Source: Bin55 sp963667455
Lineage (GTDB): Bacteria > Pseudomonadota > Gammaproteobacteria > Pseudomonadales > Azotimanducaceae
Length of the DNA stretch: 64,000 bases
Direction: 5' to 3'
NCBI GenBank assembly: GCA_963667455.2
Contig: CAXXFR010000019.1
Coordinates: 1-64,000 of the forward strand
Shown here: positions 37,451 through 47,800 of the stretch, one piece after another
Numbering within the stretch: position 1 is the stretch's first letter
Layout: each line of letters starts with the position of its first letter
The notes under the pieces: model-generated
What the model was told of the DNA's origin: nothing
Database searches by the model: none
The model's input: the letters and a program-made list of their open reading frames with translations, nothing else
Program-made: the position numbers and the translations under genes

Positions 37451-38166
37451 CTGCTGGCGACGATAGATACCCAGTTCAAGCAGCTGAACCAAACGCGAAC
37501 ATTCGAGAATCCACAGCTCTCGAGTCGTTCCAGATGAGTATGGACAGAATCAATCTTCATGACGTTTTCGAGTGCCGTGCGTTTTTGGGCAATCTCCAGT
37601 TCGCTGTAGCCTTGCAGTTTCTTGTAATCACGGTGAAGCTGCTCGAATTCATCGTCACTTTGCACTTTCTCCGAGAGAATCAGAATTCCGCCGGTTTGCA
37701 AACCGTCGCGAATCCGTGAGAGGGTAGTCTCGCGAGCCTCAGGCGGCAAGAATTGCAGAACGAAGTTCAGCGCGGCGACCGACGCATTGTGTATTGGAAC
37801 ATCGCGGATGTCAGCGCATTGGAACTGAATGCGCGGGTCAGTGGTCAACTCGCGAGCTCTGTCGATCATTGCGGCCGACGAATCAACTGCGATGATTTCG
37901 AAGTCGCGATCTCCGCACGCTTTTGTCACAGCAAGCGACGTCGCACCCAATGAACAACCAAGATCGTAACAACGTCCGTCGGCAGGGAGATTTGCGGCCG
38001 CCAGCACCCCGGTGAGCTCGACAATCGTTCTGTATCCGGGGATGGATCTAGCGATCATGTCGTCGAAAACAGCAGCGACGGATTCATCAAATTTGAAGTC
38101 GCCGACTTGAAGCCGCGGTTGACGGAACAGACGATCCTTCGATGTTTCGCTTTCTTCGCCCAACAT
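37447..38166 (-). CDS. cmoA: Carboxy-S-adenosyl-L-methionine synthase CmoA
   Basis: CmoA converts SAM and prephenate to carboxy-SAM, the donor used by CmoB for wobble-uridine modification. The 239-residue product has FDESVAAVFDDMIARSIPGY, SAM motif YDLGCSLGATS, IAVDSSAAMIDRA, NFVLQFLPP and GYSELEIAQKRTALENVM, all close to E. coli CmoA blocks. ATG 38166 is chosen; an in-frame extension to 38226 has no homology. It overlaps cmoB by 4 bases and is divergent from ppk (35-base gap), so promoters are packed in that gap. Confidence 0.93.
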   Translation of the reverse strand: MLGEESETSKDRLFRQPRLQVGDFKFDESVAAVFDDMIARSIPGYRTIVELTGVLAAANLPADGRCYDLGCSLGATSLAVTKACGDRDFEIIAVDSSAAMIDRARELTTDPRIQFQCADIRDVPIHNASVAALNFVLQFLPPEARETTLSRIRDGLQTGGILILSEKVQSDDEFEQLHRDYKKLQGYSELEIAQKRTALENVMKIDSVHTHLERLESCGFSNVRVWFSCLNWVSIVASR

Positions 38167-38201
38167 GATAGAATGAAAAGGTTGAATCCCGACTGAATGC
38201 G

Positions 38202-40276
38202 ATGGCGAACATCGACCTGCGGGCATCGAAATTCTATATCAATCGGGAGCTTTCGCTTCTCGATTTTCACAGTCGCGTATTGGCGCAAGCCACACGCGAA
38301 AATCTGCCATTGCTGGAAAGACTGCGCTTTCTGTGCATCGCCAGCTCCAACCTTGACGAATTTTCGAAATTCGCGTTGCCGGACTAAAGAAACGCGTCGA
38401 ATATCTGACCACCGGCACCGGTCCTGACGGGCTGTCATCCGAGCAACAACTGCAGTGTATCGCCACATTGGCGCGGGAATTCATCGATACGCAATACCGT
38501 TTGTTGAACGACGTTCTCGTCCCACAATTGCGTGAGCAAGGCGTTTACTTTCTCAAGCGCGAAGAATGGTCGGATGCACAACGGGATTGGCTGCGCGACT
38601 ACTTCTCCAGAGAACTTATGCCTATCCTGAGTCCTGTAGGGCTGGATCCCGCGCATCCGTTTCCGCGGCTACTCAACAAAAGTCTGAATTTCATCGTCAC
38701 ACTTGACGGGCAGGATGCCTTTGGACGGCGCGGCGACATGGTAGTTGTCCGCGCGCCGCGAGCACTGCCACGGGTGGTGCAGCTGCCGCGCTCCGTCGCA
38801 ACGCATGAGTACGACTTTGTATTTTTGTCGTCGATCATCCACGCGCACGTCGGCAACCTGTTCCAAGGAATGCGGACTACGGGCTGCCATCAATTTCGTC
38901 TGACTCGCAACAGCGATCTGCTCGTCGACGAAGAGGAAGTCACGGATCTGCTTGGCGCACTGCAGGGAGAGCTTTCGTCGCGTAGGTTCGGTGACGCAGT
39001 GCGCCTGGAAATCGCCGCGGACTGCCCGGAACCGGTTCGAGAGTTTTTGCGCGCGCAGTTCGAATTGGAACCGGAAGACGTGTATCTCTGTCGGGGACCG
39101 GTAAACCTGATGCGGTTGATTTCCATACCGGACTCAGTCGACATCCCACGGCTCAAATACCCGGTGTACACCTCCCGCATCCCGCGCCGACTGCAGGGTG
39201 GTGTCGACATCTTCTCTGTCATCCGGCGTGGCGACATTCTGCTCCACCAACCGTATGAATCGTTCATGCCTGTGTTGGATTTCCTGCGGCAAGCTGCGGT
39301 TGATCCTCAAGTCGTCGCTATTCGCCAGACGTTGTACCGCACCGGATCGGAGTCGGAAGTGGTCAAAGCGCTCATCGACGCTGCGCACAACAACAAGGAA
39401 GTCTTGGTCGTGATCGAGCTGCGCGCGCGGTTTGACGAAGCGGACAACATCGAGCTCGCACACTCGTTGCAAGAAGCTGGCGCGCAAGTCGTGTACGGCG
39501 TAGTCGGTTACAAGATGCACGCAAAAATGAACTTGGTCATTCGTCGCGAAACGGACGGACTACGCCGATATGTCCATCTTTCGACGGGCAACTACCATGA
39601 GAACACGGCACGGGTCTATACGGACTACGGCCTGATGACTTGCGAACCAGAGATCACGAACGACATTCAGCAGCTGTTTCATCAGATCACGTCGATGGGG
39701 CAGACGGGCGAGCTCAACAAGGTGTTGCAAGCGCCGTTCACCTTGTACGAGCAAGTCACCGCATTGATCGAACAAGAGATAAGCAACGCGCGCGCAGGTA
39801 AGCGGGCACGCGTGGTCGCGAAGATGAATTCGCTGATCGAACCGAAAGTAATTCGCACCTTGTATCGAGCGTCCCAGGCAGGTGTAAAGATCGATCTCAT
39901 CGTGCGCGGCATGTGTTGTCTGCGACCCGGCATTCCGGGTGTGTCGGAGAACATCACGGTTCGCTCTATCGTGGGTCGATTTCTCGAACACGAACGAATC
40001 TTCTGGTTTGCGAACGATGGCGAACCGAAGACCTATCTGTCGAGTGCGGACTGGATGGACCGGAACTTCTTCCGCCGCGTGGAAGCTTGCTTTCCAGTGG
40101 AGAATCGAAAATTGGCCGATCGTGTTTTTCGCGAAGGTCTGGAGCTCTATCTCAAAGACAACTGCGAAGCTTGGCGCTTGCAACCGGATGGTCGCTACGT
40201 GCCTGATCTGTGTTCAGAAGGTGAACGTACGAGTGCGCAGGACGCCTTGCTCAAAAAGTTGTCTCGCTTGGCTTAG
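38202..40276 (+). CDS. ppk: Polyphosphate kinase PPK1, one frameshift
   Basis: PPK1 makes inorganic polyphosphate from ATP. The N domain opens FYINRELSLLDFHSRVLAQA and ASSNLDEF; later blocks include LNKSLNFIVTLDGQDAFGR, DILLHQPYESFMPVLDFLRQ, TLYRTGSESEVVKALIDAA and the phosphohistidine stretch VHLSTGNYHENTARVYTDYG (His about 459). After NLDEF one T is missing in a T run (38361-38364); restoring it gives FFEIRVAGLKKRVEYL and a full-length protein of 691 residues. It is convergent with ppx 9 bases away, which encodes the opposing activity. Confidence 0.93.
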
Positions 40277-40285
40277 GCGACTGAC

Positions 40286-41800
40286 TCAAAGTGCTTCGCT
40301 AGACAGCGAGAACGGTGAGTTCCGCAGCTGTTCGCTTTCCTGATCTAAATCCACGGTAGTCAGAGGATGGTCCTGCAGCCAGTCGCTGTGGATCTTGAGC
40401 CTGAGATTCCCGCGATTCACTTCAAGCTTGATTTCGGGCAAGTCTTCGTCGGTTCGATTCCGTTTTAGGACCACCGCCAACCGCAGCAATACGCTCAACT
40501 GGGCGACAGATGTCGGTACGGACTCGCCATTCGGTGGATACTTGCGTCGATGTGACCGAACGAGCAACGACAGCATGTATTGCTCGCTGATGGAAAAGCC
40601 TTGCATGTCGAGGTTTTCGACGAGATAGCCGCCGTGCTTGTGATACGCGGAGTGGGAGATGTCCATGCCGATCTCATGCAGCAATGCGCTCCAGCGCAAC
40701 AGTTTTCCCTCGCGCTCGGCATCCAAACCCCAGTCGTCCTTTACCTGATCAAACAGCCGTAGCGCAGTTTGCGCGACCCTCTCGGCGTGAGATTCGTCGA
40801 TGTGAAAACGTCTCATTACGTCTCGTACGGACTTTTCGCGTATGTCGCGCTCGTGAACGCGGCCGAGCAGATCGTGCAGGAGTCCCTCCCGCAATGAGCC
40901 GTTCGAGACCTGCATTTCTTCGATTTCCAATGCTTGAAAAATCGCTTTCAAGATAGCCACGCCTCCCGGGAAAACAGGAGCTCGGTCTTCGTTGACCAGA
41001 TCTGGCGCGAGGTTGTCCACATGTTTCGCGCGCACGAGCTGCTTGGTTAAGCGCTCTAACAAACCTGGCGTGATCGGCGTATGTGATTCCTTTGCCAGAG
41101 CGTTCTGGATGGCGAGGATGGTTCCACTGGTTCCGATTGCAACGTCCCAACCGTGGTCTTTGTATAGCTGCTGAATGACTTGGATTTCGTGCAGCGCAGC
41201 CATCTCCGCTTTCTGCATTGACTTGAGCTTCAATTTGCCGTCGCCGAAACACTGATCGGACATGGAAATGCAACCCATCCGCAAACTCTCGAGCAGTCGC
41301 GGTTGAAATTGCCGACCTAGGATGAACTCGGTGCTACCGCCGCCGATGTCGATCACTAGTCGTTGTTCGGACAGGTCCTCCAGCGAGTGTGACGCGCCGA
41401 GAAAGATCAATCTCGCCTCTTCGCGTCCGCTGATCACTTCGATTTCGTGACTTAGGATGTCCTGCGCGCGCTCGAGGAATTCGTGACTATTCTTGGCGAT
41501 TCGCATAGCGTTCGTTCCTACGACGCGCACGTTGTGCGCCGGTACGTCTCGGATTCGCTGATTGATGCGTTTTAGCGCATTGCAAGCGTTCTGGATGCTG
41601 TCGGCTGCGAGAAAGCCGGTCTGTGCCACACCCGATGCGAGACGAACGATTTCACGGTGTTTGTCGATGATCTGCAGGCGTTGAGGCAGATCTTTCGCGA
41701 CGACCAGATGGAAGCTGTTGGACCCCAAGTCGAGCGCGGCGTAAGTCTGATTAGGATCCTGCGAATAAGTGGGTGCAGGATGGGCCGAGGTGGTAGGCAA
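40286..41800 (-). CDS. ppx: Exopolyphosphatase (Ppx/GppA family)
   Basis: The 504-residue protein hydrolyses terminal phosphates of polyphosphate and/or pppGpp. The ASKHA-fold phosphate loops are YAALDLGSNSFHLVV (about 20-34) and VIDIGGGSTEFILG (about 145-158), with RLASGVAQTGFLAA between. The C-terminal half (about 310-500) is the HD-like domain (LLHEIGMDISHSAYHKHGGY). Full length for E. coli-type Ppx. It converges on ppk, so the two enzymes of polyphosphate turnover are adjacent but separately transcribed. Confidence 0.93.
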   Translation of the reverse strand: MPTTSAHPAPTYSQDPNQTYAALDLGSNSFHLVVAKDLPQRLQIIDKHREIVRLASGVAQTGFLAADSIQNACNALKRINQRIRDVPAHNVRVVGTNAMRIAKNSHEFLERAQDILSHEIEVISGREEARLIFLGASHSLEDLSEQRLVIDIGGGSTEFILGRQFQPRLLESLRMGCISMSDQCFGDGKLKLKSMQKAEMAALHEIQVIQQLYKDHGWDVAIGTSGTILAIQNALAKESHTPITPGLLERLTKQLVRAKHVDNLAPDLVNEDRAPVFPGGVAILKAIFQALEIEEMQVSNGSLREGLLHDLLGRVHERDIREKSVRDVMRRFHIDESHAERVAQTALRLFDQVKDDWGLDAEREGKLLRWSALLHEIGMDISHSAYHKHGGYLVENLDMQGFSISEQYMLSLLVRSHRRKYPPNGESVPTSVAQLSVLLRLAVVLKRNRTDEDLPEIKLEVNRGNLRLKIHSDWLQDHPLTTVDLDQESEQLRNSPFSLSSEAL

Positions 41801-42605
41801 GCTGCTTAGCTTATCTCGTACTGCGATTGCTAATTATCTCACGCGTAAGTCGAGGGACGTTTAGTTTGGTCTGCGCCCGTGAAAGAATACTCCGTAATTT
41901 GAAGCTGGATCGAAGCTCGATATTATGCGATCTGCGACCAGAATGCTTCGGAGAGTAGTGAGACGTGATTGCAGATATGGCTAGATCTATGTGAATCGCC
42001 GTCGGAGTGCTAGACATCATATATCTCGGAACCGTAGCCACCTGGATCACCGACCGTAGAGTAAACTCCAGCACACCGCTAAGAGCCTATGAGAACTTCG
42101 TGTTAGCGCTTTTATTGGATTACATAGCACAAAATTCCAGTTATGCGCATATTTTGCATATGATAATATTTCTAGTACAGAAATGTAGCTCTTCACATGA
42201 ATGTAGTAGTGATCCGCAGGTCCTGTGTTTGTCTATGCAGTCATAACTTCGTTTCCGATACATTTTGTGTACCGGCTACTGGTGCAATTCTCTAAGCATA
42301 ACTGCCCTTCCACCAATCCATTGATCATGAAATTCGCTTTGACATTGGGAAGACGAAGCTCTAGCTGCAAAACACCAGATCTCGATGTCTTACACAAAGC
42401 CGCCAGAAGCATCGTGATTAGAAGTTATGTCAGCGAGTATGGAAAGTACTCTCGTCGTCACGTTGCACACGAAATTGAAGAAATGTAAGGACTCGAGGAG
42501 CACGACAGACGAGAAGTCAACAGAGGGAGGCGACCGTTAACCAAACGGGCTGTTCGAGCAAAGACTACAACAACCAGGAGCGGAGATACAAGCAGGAGTC
42601 AGCCT
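41801..42605. other. Intergenic, AT-rich, nothing recognised
   Basis: About 800 bases between ppx and the toxin-antitoxin pair. Several short open frames occur, e.g. from ATG 42327 ending at 42488, but they have no ribosome-binding site or homology that I can see. AGGAG 8 bases before 42606 belongs to the antitoxin gene. Confidence 0.35.
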
Positions 42606-42953
42606 ATGACCGACCAGGAGACCCACTCACAGAATCCCTTGCAAGAATTGCAAGAGAGAGGAGGCTTGAAGCGTACCGACATTGCCAACTGCACCGGCGT
42701 GACAAAGAAGACCGTTTCGCGTTGGGGTAACGGTGAGTCAATGCCAAATAAGAAATCGAAGTTGATCATTTCAGAATTGTTAGAGGTTGTGGAGAGATTA
42801 CACGTTTACTACAGTCATGAAGAAGTGCGAGAATGGTTGTGTGCGGAGCACCCTCAACTCGATGGCGAACGTGCTATCGACGTAATCCACGAAGACCGAA
42901 CCGAAGAAGTGATGGCGATACTCGATAGACTGGATGCCAATGCGTATATCTAA
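42606..42953 (+). CDS. Xre-type antitoxin of a RES-Xre toxin-antitoxin pair
   Basis: The 115-residue product has an N-terminal helix-turn-helix (LKRTDIANCTGVTKKTVSRWGNG) and a C-terminal toxin-binding helical part like the DUF2384/MbcA-ParS family (EEVREWLCAEHP then DVIHEDRTEEVMAILDRL). It should bind the RES toxin and repress its own promoter. An AGGAG lies 8 bases before the ATG. Its stop TAA overlaps the toxin ATG (TAATG), so the two are translationally coupled. Confidence 0.85.
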   Translation: MTDQETHSQNPLQELQERGGLKRTDIANCTGVTKKTVSRWGNGESMPNKKSKLIISELLEVVERLHVYYSHEEVREWLCAEHPQLDGERAIDVIHEDRTEEVMAILDRLDANAYI

Positions 42954-43546
42954 TGGTCGGGCAACAACGCAGAAACGCTGGTGATAATGGTGAACAATCA
43001 CTGCGGGACGCTCTTGAGGCAATGCGGACTGGTCCCTTCGAAGAGACCGTCTGGCGGACTGTACGAGAAGGCCAGGATCCGCTCGATTGCGGACACCCAG
43101 GAGGACGGTGGGACGACGGAAAGATTAATGTGCTCTATACCTCAGAATCGAGCGAAGGTGCTCTTGCTGAAAGCCGGTACCATCTCAAGCAAGGGCAACC
43201 TATTCTGCCATCCGAACCTAAATACCAGCTCTTCGAACTCAAGGCTTCGCTCGACGCAGTAATTCACTTACCTGATCTTAAGGCTCTAGAGAGGATCGGG
43301 TTCGATGTCAAGGATTACGGAAAGTTAAACTATCTAGAACGCCGGATAGAGTACCCACAGTCGCAGAAAATCGCTGAAATCTGCGCGTGCATAGGAGCGG
43401 ACGGATTGCGAGTTCCAAATGCTCGTGTCGCAGGTCACACCAATCTGATCGTGTTCTGCGAGCAAGCGGCTGAGACGGCTACGGTCATTGTCAAGAGTCA
43501 CGGAATCGTGAACTTAACCGGGCAGAACGACGAGGTCGCAACTTAA
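42953..43546 (+). CDS. RES-domain toxin (ADP-ribosyltransferase-like NAD-depleting)
   Basis: The 197-residue RES-domain toxin shows the named residues in context: Arg35 in VWRTVREG, Arg52 in GGRWDDGKINVLYTSES, Tyr62, and Glu69 in SSEGALAE. Characterised members have an ADP-ribosyltransferase-like fold and deplete NAD+ or modify a host protein, stopping growth until neutralised by the Xre partner. Its length is typical. It directly follows the antitoxin gene with one-base overlap. Accessory location between IS remnants fits horizontal acquisition. Confidence 0.85.
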   Translation: MVGQQRRNAGDNGEQSLRDALEAMRTGPFEETVWRTVREGQDPLDCGHPGGRWDDGKINVLYTSESSEGALAESRYHLKQGQPILPSEPKYQLFELKASLDAVIHLPDLKALERIGFDVKDYGKLNYLERRIEYPQSQKIAEICACIGADGLRVPNARVAGHTNLIVFCEQAAETATVIVKSHGIVNLTGQNDEVAT

Positions 43547-43749
43547 TCAATAATCAACCTACTGATGGTGCCGAGAGAATTCGAAGTGTCGATGCAAATT
43601 AAGAGTAGAAAATCCAGAGGAAGACATAGGTCAAAAATGAAGCGCACTGACTAAAAGCTAGCATCTCAAGACACGACTTAAAGGTTTTCTTGATTGCCAA
43701 GTCCGTGAATCGGAGCGCCATAGGCATTGAGCCTTGGAAGACCCAAAAT

Positions 43750-44310
43750 CTAAGGTGTGGGCGAAATGAGGCGCGGGGAAACAGACATTGGAGAATAGCT
43801 ATTGTGGCACGGCTCGCTTTCGTGTCGAAATTCGGCAAGCACGCTACGGTAGCCGTACAGTCGACGACTGCGCATGTGTGTCCGGCGAACCAGACTCTTC
43901 AATCTCTCCCTTTCCTGATCGATCGCGTGCTCGCCAGACGTAGTAGCCACTTCGGCTGACGTCCAGAACCGCACACATCCTCTCGACCCGAAACATCTCC
44001 CGATGCGCCTCTATGAACGCGAAGATCCGCTGCCGATCTTCACGGCGTCCCGCGCGAACCAGGCTGCCGCATTTTTTAAGATGGCGATCTCCTCGTGCGC
44101 GTCACGCAGTTCGCGCGCCTTTCGACGTCGTTCCGCGTCCGCGGACTCGACCGGCGTATTGGTTCCGTTCGCCTTCCGAAAACAGTTGTGGATCGTGGCT
44201 GCCGCCGGATCGAAGTCACGCACGAGCTGGGCACCGGACGTGCCGGTGCGAGCCAGCTCGACGATGCCGTCGCGATACTCCTTTGGATACTTTTGATATG
44301 ACAGGTTCAT
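43750..44310 (-). pseudogene. IS3-family (OrfA plus start of OrfB) remnant 1
   Basis: OrfA is complete: MNLSYQKYPKEYRDGIVELA, then ATIHNCFRKANG and a coiled coil (RRRKARELRDAHEEIAILKN), 44011-44310. OrfB begins in another frame (FAFIEAHREMFRVERMCAVL, then SRSGYYVWRARDRSG), shifts again, and continues ERLKSLVRRTHMRSRRLYGY until about 43800, where homology ends. The DDE core is missing, so it is inactive. The 5' flank (CACTGTCAAGGAGCATGA) matches that of the remnant at 48675. Confidence 0.75.
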
Positions 44311-44614
44311 GCTCCTTGACAGTGAAGAATACATGTGCCCAAAGTCGTCCGATCAACGCCCTTCGCAAACCGATGTAGATAAACATGTGAGAAACGTGTA
44401 TGAGAGCCTGGTTTCGTATCTACTCAGAACACCGCAACTCAGTTGCTGGACAAGCGAGTTTGCAGATTTTTCCAAGTACATGGGACAACTGCCGTAAAAG
44501 TCGATGACACCATCACATTCGGACTAACACTGTTCTAGGACTGAACAGATACTACTTGTGCTTGCCGTCTTGGCCAACAATTATGATTGTGGGCGTAAAC
44601 CCATTGGATTGGTT

Positions 44615-45484
44615 ATGGATTCACGCATCGTTCTCGCCTCATTGCTCATGCTTTCACTTGGAAGTCTTCAAGCGAAGGATCTGTCCATTGCCGCATGGAA
44701 CCTTGAACACCTGAACGCGGATGGCGCACAAGGCTGCATCGATCGGGAACCAAACGACTACTCGATCATTACAGATCATGTGCAGAGCATGGGATTCGAT
44801 GTTGTCGCGGTGCAAGAAGTGAAGGATGTCGCAGCCGCCCGACGGGTGTTCTCCGAAGCGGATTGGAATCTTGAAATTTCTGAGCGTCCGAAGTCAGAAC
44901 CAAACCGAGAATGCTGGGACGCGCCGGGACGAATGTTGCAGCACCTCGCCACGGGATTTGCCATCCGTAAGGGCATTGAGTACACGAGACATGACGATTT
45001 TGTCGCATTAGGTGTAGACAACGACTTTCAGCGTTGGGGCACTGACATATCGATAGACGGTGAACGTCCGTTGCGATTGCTTTCTGTGCACTTGGCTTCG
45101 GGATGTTGGGGACCTCAGCAAGACGAAGACGACTCACGTGCCGACATTTGCGAGACGTTGAATCAGCAGTTCGACCTGCTGGGCACTTGGGTATCGACCC
45201 GAGACGCGAACGACGAGGATTTCGTTGTGCTCGGCGACTTCAACCGTCGACTTTCGCTGGACAACGATTGGGGATGGCAGAAGCTGACGAAAGTCAATGC
45301 TGAACTTTCGTTGCTGACCGGTGAGCTGGAGGCACAGTGCGATCCCCGTTACAAGGATCTGATCGACCATCTGGTCGTTGACGCATCGACTGCAAGTCGC
45401 GTAGACATGAGTTCGGTACGCGAAGGGAAACGCGTCGCACAGAGTCCGGATCACTGTTCGGTGTCTGCGCGTTTTGCGTTTTAG
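44615..45484 (+). CDS. Secreted endonuclease/exonuclease/phosphatase-family protein
   Basis: The 289-residue protein starts with a signal peptide (MDSRIVLASLLMLSLGSLQA, cut before KDLS) and continues as an EEP-fold metal-dependent hydrolase: AAWNLEHLN, VAVQEVKD (catalytic Glu), SVHLASGCWG, VVLGDFNRRL and the C-terminal SPDHCSVSARF (Asp-His). Substrates in this fold range from DNA to phospholipids and inositol phosphates; secretion argues for an external or periplasmic one. ATG 44615 is chosen because it sits at the signal peptide. Confidence 0.85.
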   Translation: MDSRIVLASLLMLSLGSLQAKDLSIAAWNLEHLNADGAQGCIDREPNDYSIITDHVQSMGFDVVAVQEVKDVAAARRVFSEADWNLEISERPKSEPNRECWDAPGRMLQHLATGFAIRKGIEYTRHDDFVALGVDNDFQRWGTDISIDGERPLRLLSVHLASGCWGPQQDEDDSRADICETLNQQFDLLGTWVSTRDANDEDFVVLGDFNRRLSLDNDWGWQKLTKVNAELSLLTGELEAQCDPRYKDLIDHLVVDASTASRVDMSSVREGKRVAQSPDHCSVSARFAF

Positions 45485-45506
45485 TTGAGAGCAGAGGACG
45501 GAGTTC

Positions 45507-46589
45507 ATGGCAGACACACAAACCATCAATGTTCGCAAGGCAGAGCTGTTTGCCCGTCGCACTGCGAATCAAGTCGCCGCGGCAATGAACTGTTCGCTGT
45601 CGCATGTCGGCGATCAGCTTGATCTCTACAAGACGATCCGAGACTTCGGCCCCGTCACGAGTGGGGAACTGGCGGCGAAAACGGGTCTGCACGAACGCTG
45701 GATCCGTGAATGGTTGCGGCATCAAGCGTGCAATGAACAGCTTGAGTACGATCCCGCGAAGGACGAATTTTCAATCAGTCCGGAAGCAGCGCTGGTGTTG
45801 GTGGAGAAAGACAGCCCTCTTTATTTCGCTGGCGGCTTTGCTGCATTTGAAGCCGCGCGTACTGCAATAGAACGGCTACCTGATTCTTTTCATACCGGTC
45901 TCGGCATGTCGTATGAAGACCATGGTCCGGCGTGTGCATGCGGCATCGAACGAATGAACGGATTCGTGACCAAGCACGAGCTGGTTCAAGCTGTGCTGCC
46001 TGAGGTGGAGGGTCTCAGCGACGCGCTGGATTCGGGCATAGATGTCGCTGACGTTGGATGCGGAACCGCTGGTGCGCTGATCGCAATGGCCGCGGCGTTT
46101 CCCAATTCGTCCTTTGTCGGGTATGAAGTGTCGACGCACGCGCTTGCCCGTGCACGAGCAAATGTCGATTCGTCGGAGCTTTCCAACATTAGGCTGGAAG
46201 ATGCGCGGGAAGCACCCCTGCCAGCGAGGCCGAGTTTCGACTTTATAACTACGTTTGACGTCGTGCACGACACGCCGTTTCCCGATCGCTTGATCGCGGA
46301 TATCTTCGCGGCATTGAAACCCACTGGGATCTGGTTGTGTTCCGATATCCGCTCGTTTCCAACCTTTGCGGAAAACCTGGAAGACAATCCTCATGCCGCT
46401 CTGATGTATGGCTTTTCGTTGATGGTCTGCATGAACTCCGCGATGTCGGAGGAGGGCGGTGCTGGTTTGGGCACGCTGGGATTCAATGAAGATGTCGCGC
46501 GCGAGATGACATCCAGCGCTGGTTTCAGCCGATTCCGCAAGCTTGACTATGAAACGTCCGTGAACAGCTACTACGACATTCGACCATAG
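45507..46589 (+). CDS. Class I SAM-dependent methyltransferase with winged-helix N-terminus
   Basis: At 360 residues this resembles Rv2258c-like methyltransferases: an N-terminal winged helix (TSGELAAKTGLHERWIREWL), a linker (ALVLVEKDSPLYFAGGF), then a Rossmann domain with SAM motif VADVGCGTAGALIAMA, acidic end of strand 2 (VGYEVSTHAL), and FDVVHDTPFPDRL. The substrate is unknown. It lies 22 bases after the EEP gene and 14 before the ankyrin gene on the same strand, so the three may be an operon. Confidence 0.88.
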   Translation: MADTQTINVRKAELFARRTANQVAAAMNCSLSHVGDQLDLYKTIRDFGPVTSGELAAKTGLHERWIREWLRHQACNEQLEYDPAKDEFSISPEAALVLVEKDSPLYFAGGFAAFEAARTAIERLPDSFHTGLGMSYEDHGPACACGIERMNGFVTKHELVQAVLPEVEGLSDALDSGIDVADVGCGTAGALIAMAAAFPNSSFVGYEVSTHALARARANVDSSELSNIRLEDAREAPLPARPSFDFITTFDVVHDTPFPDRLIADIFAALKPTGIWLCSDIRSFPTFAENLEDNPHAALMYGFSLMVCMNSAMSEEGGAGLGTLGFNEDVAREMTSSAGFSRFRKLDYETSVNSYYDIRP

Positions 46590-46603
46590 GATGCAGTGAC
46601 GTT

Positions 46604-47659
46604 GTGAGCGACGGTGACTTGCAAGCGGAGCTACAGACGCTAGTCGAGGACGAAGATGCGGCTGCGCTTCTTGATTTCGTGAAGGCGCAGAACTGGCACG
46701 CCGTAGACCAAGAAACGCTTGCTGAATCGCTTAAGCTCATCGGTTTGTACGGCTTCTCCGGTCGAACCTCTCGTTACGAAAGCTCGATTCGAGAGATAGT
46801 CGACAGTGGCGTTGAGATATCGCTTCACAGCTTTGTGCTCTTGCATCTGAACGATGAGGCCGAAGCGCGCCTGAAGAACTCGGACGCGGAGATAAGCGAG
46901 CTTGCGATAGACGGCGGAAATCTATTGCACGCCGCGGCGGAACGTGGAAATTTGGAACTAGCTCGATCGCTCGTCCAGTCCGGCTTGGACGTCAATCACT
47001 CAGACAATTGGGGAGAGACGCCGATCCATCGAGCGTTACATGCGGGACCTTGGAAGAACTCGCGCGCCATGGATGTAGCTGAACTCTTGCTGGATAACGG
47101 TGCTCGAATCGATCTTTGGACGCTAGCTGCCCTCGGCTACGGGGAACGCGTAGCGGCTTTTCTGCAGGAAGAACCGGCCAGGCTCAATGAACACGATGCG
47201 AGTGGTGCAACCGCGCTCTATCACGCGTGTCACAACAACCGTACGGAAACGGTCAAAAGACTTCTGGCTCTCGGCGCGGACCCCAATGTTGAGAACTCGG
47301 ATGGGGAGACACCACTAAGCTCTGCATGTTTGCATACGCAGTCGCAGGAATGCGACATCGAGATCATCGAAGCCCTAGTGGCGAGCGGCGCGGACCCCAC
47401 GTTGGAATCGGCAGTCGTGCTGGGCGATCTGGATTTAATCCGACGTTTCCTTTCCGCTCAGAAAAGCGAACGCCATGAACATTCACGTACCCTGGATAGC
47501 GCGTACGACACCGCGATTCATGGCTGGTTTCCAAAAAGCCTGAAGCTGTTGATTGAACTCGGTCGGAATCCCACCGAGACGGAGTGGGGACATATAGAGC
47601 GCATTTGCTGCGCTGATCAAGCGCTGTGGACGGAACTGAAAGAGCTAGGCAGTCGCTGA
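46604..47659 (+). CDS. Ankyrin-repeat protein
   Basis: The 351-residue protein starts at a GTG 14 bases after the methyltransferase stop. Ankyrin repeats are clear at about 105-150 (NLLHAAAERGNLELARSLVQ; GLDVNHSDNWGETPIHRALH) and about 198-260 (GATALYHACHNNRTETVKRL; GADPNVENSDGETPLSSACL), with weaker ones around. No signal peptide or catalytic domain is seen, so it is probably a cytoplasmic protein-binding partner. Confidence 0.85.
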   Translation: MSDGDLQAELQTLVEDEDAAALLDFVKAQNWHAVDQETLAESLKLIGLYGFSGRTSRYESSIREIVDSGVEISLHSFVLLHLNDEAEARLKNSDAEISELAIDGGNLLHAAAERGNLELARSLVQSGLDVNHSDNWGETPIHRALHAGPWKNSRAMDVAELLLDNGARIDLWTLAALGYGERVAAFLQEEPARLNEHDASGATALYHACHNNRTETVKRLLALGADPNVENSDGETPLSSACLHTQSQECDIEIIEALVASGADPTLESAVVLGDLDLIRRFLSAQKSERHEHSRTLDSAYDTAIHGWFPKSLKLLIELGRNPTETEWGHIERICCADQALWTELKELGSR

Positions 47660-47800
47660 TTTGACACACATGTCTGCTGGCACCAGAAAACACTCGCCGC
47701 ACCTCAATTCCTTGAACCGGATACGAACCGCGCAGTCAATCCTCAGCCAGCGTACACCGATTGCACTCTTTCCTTGATTGCTTAGCGGTGGTTTTGCCAC

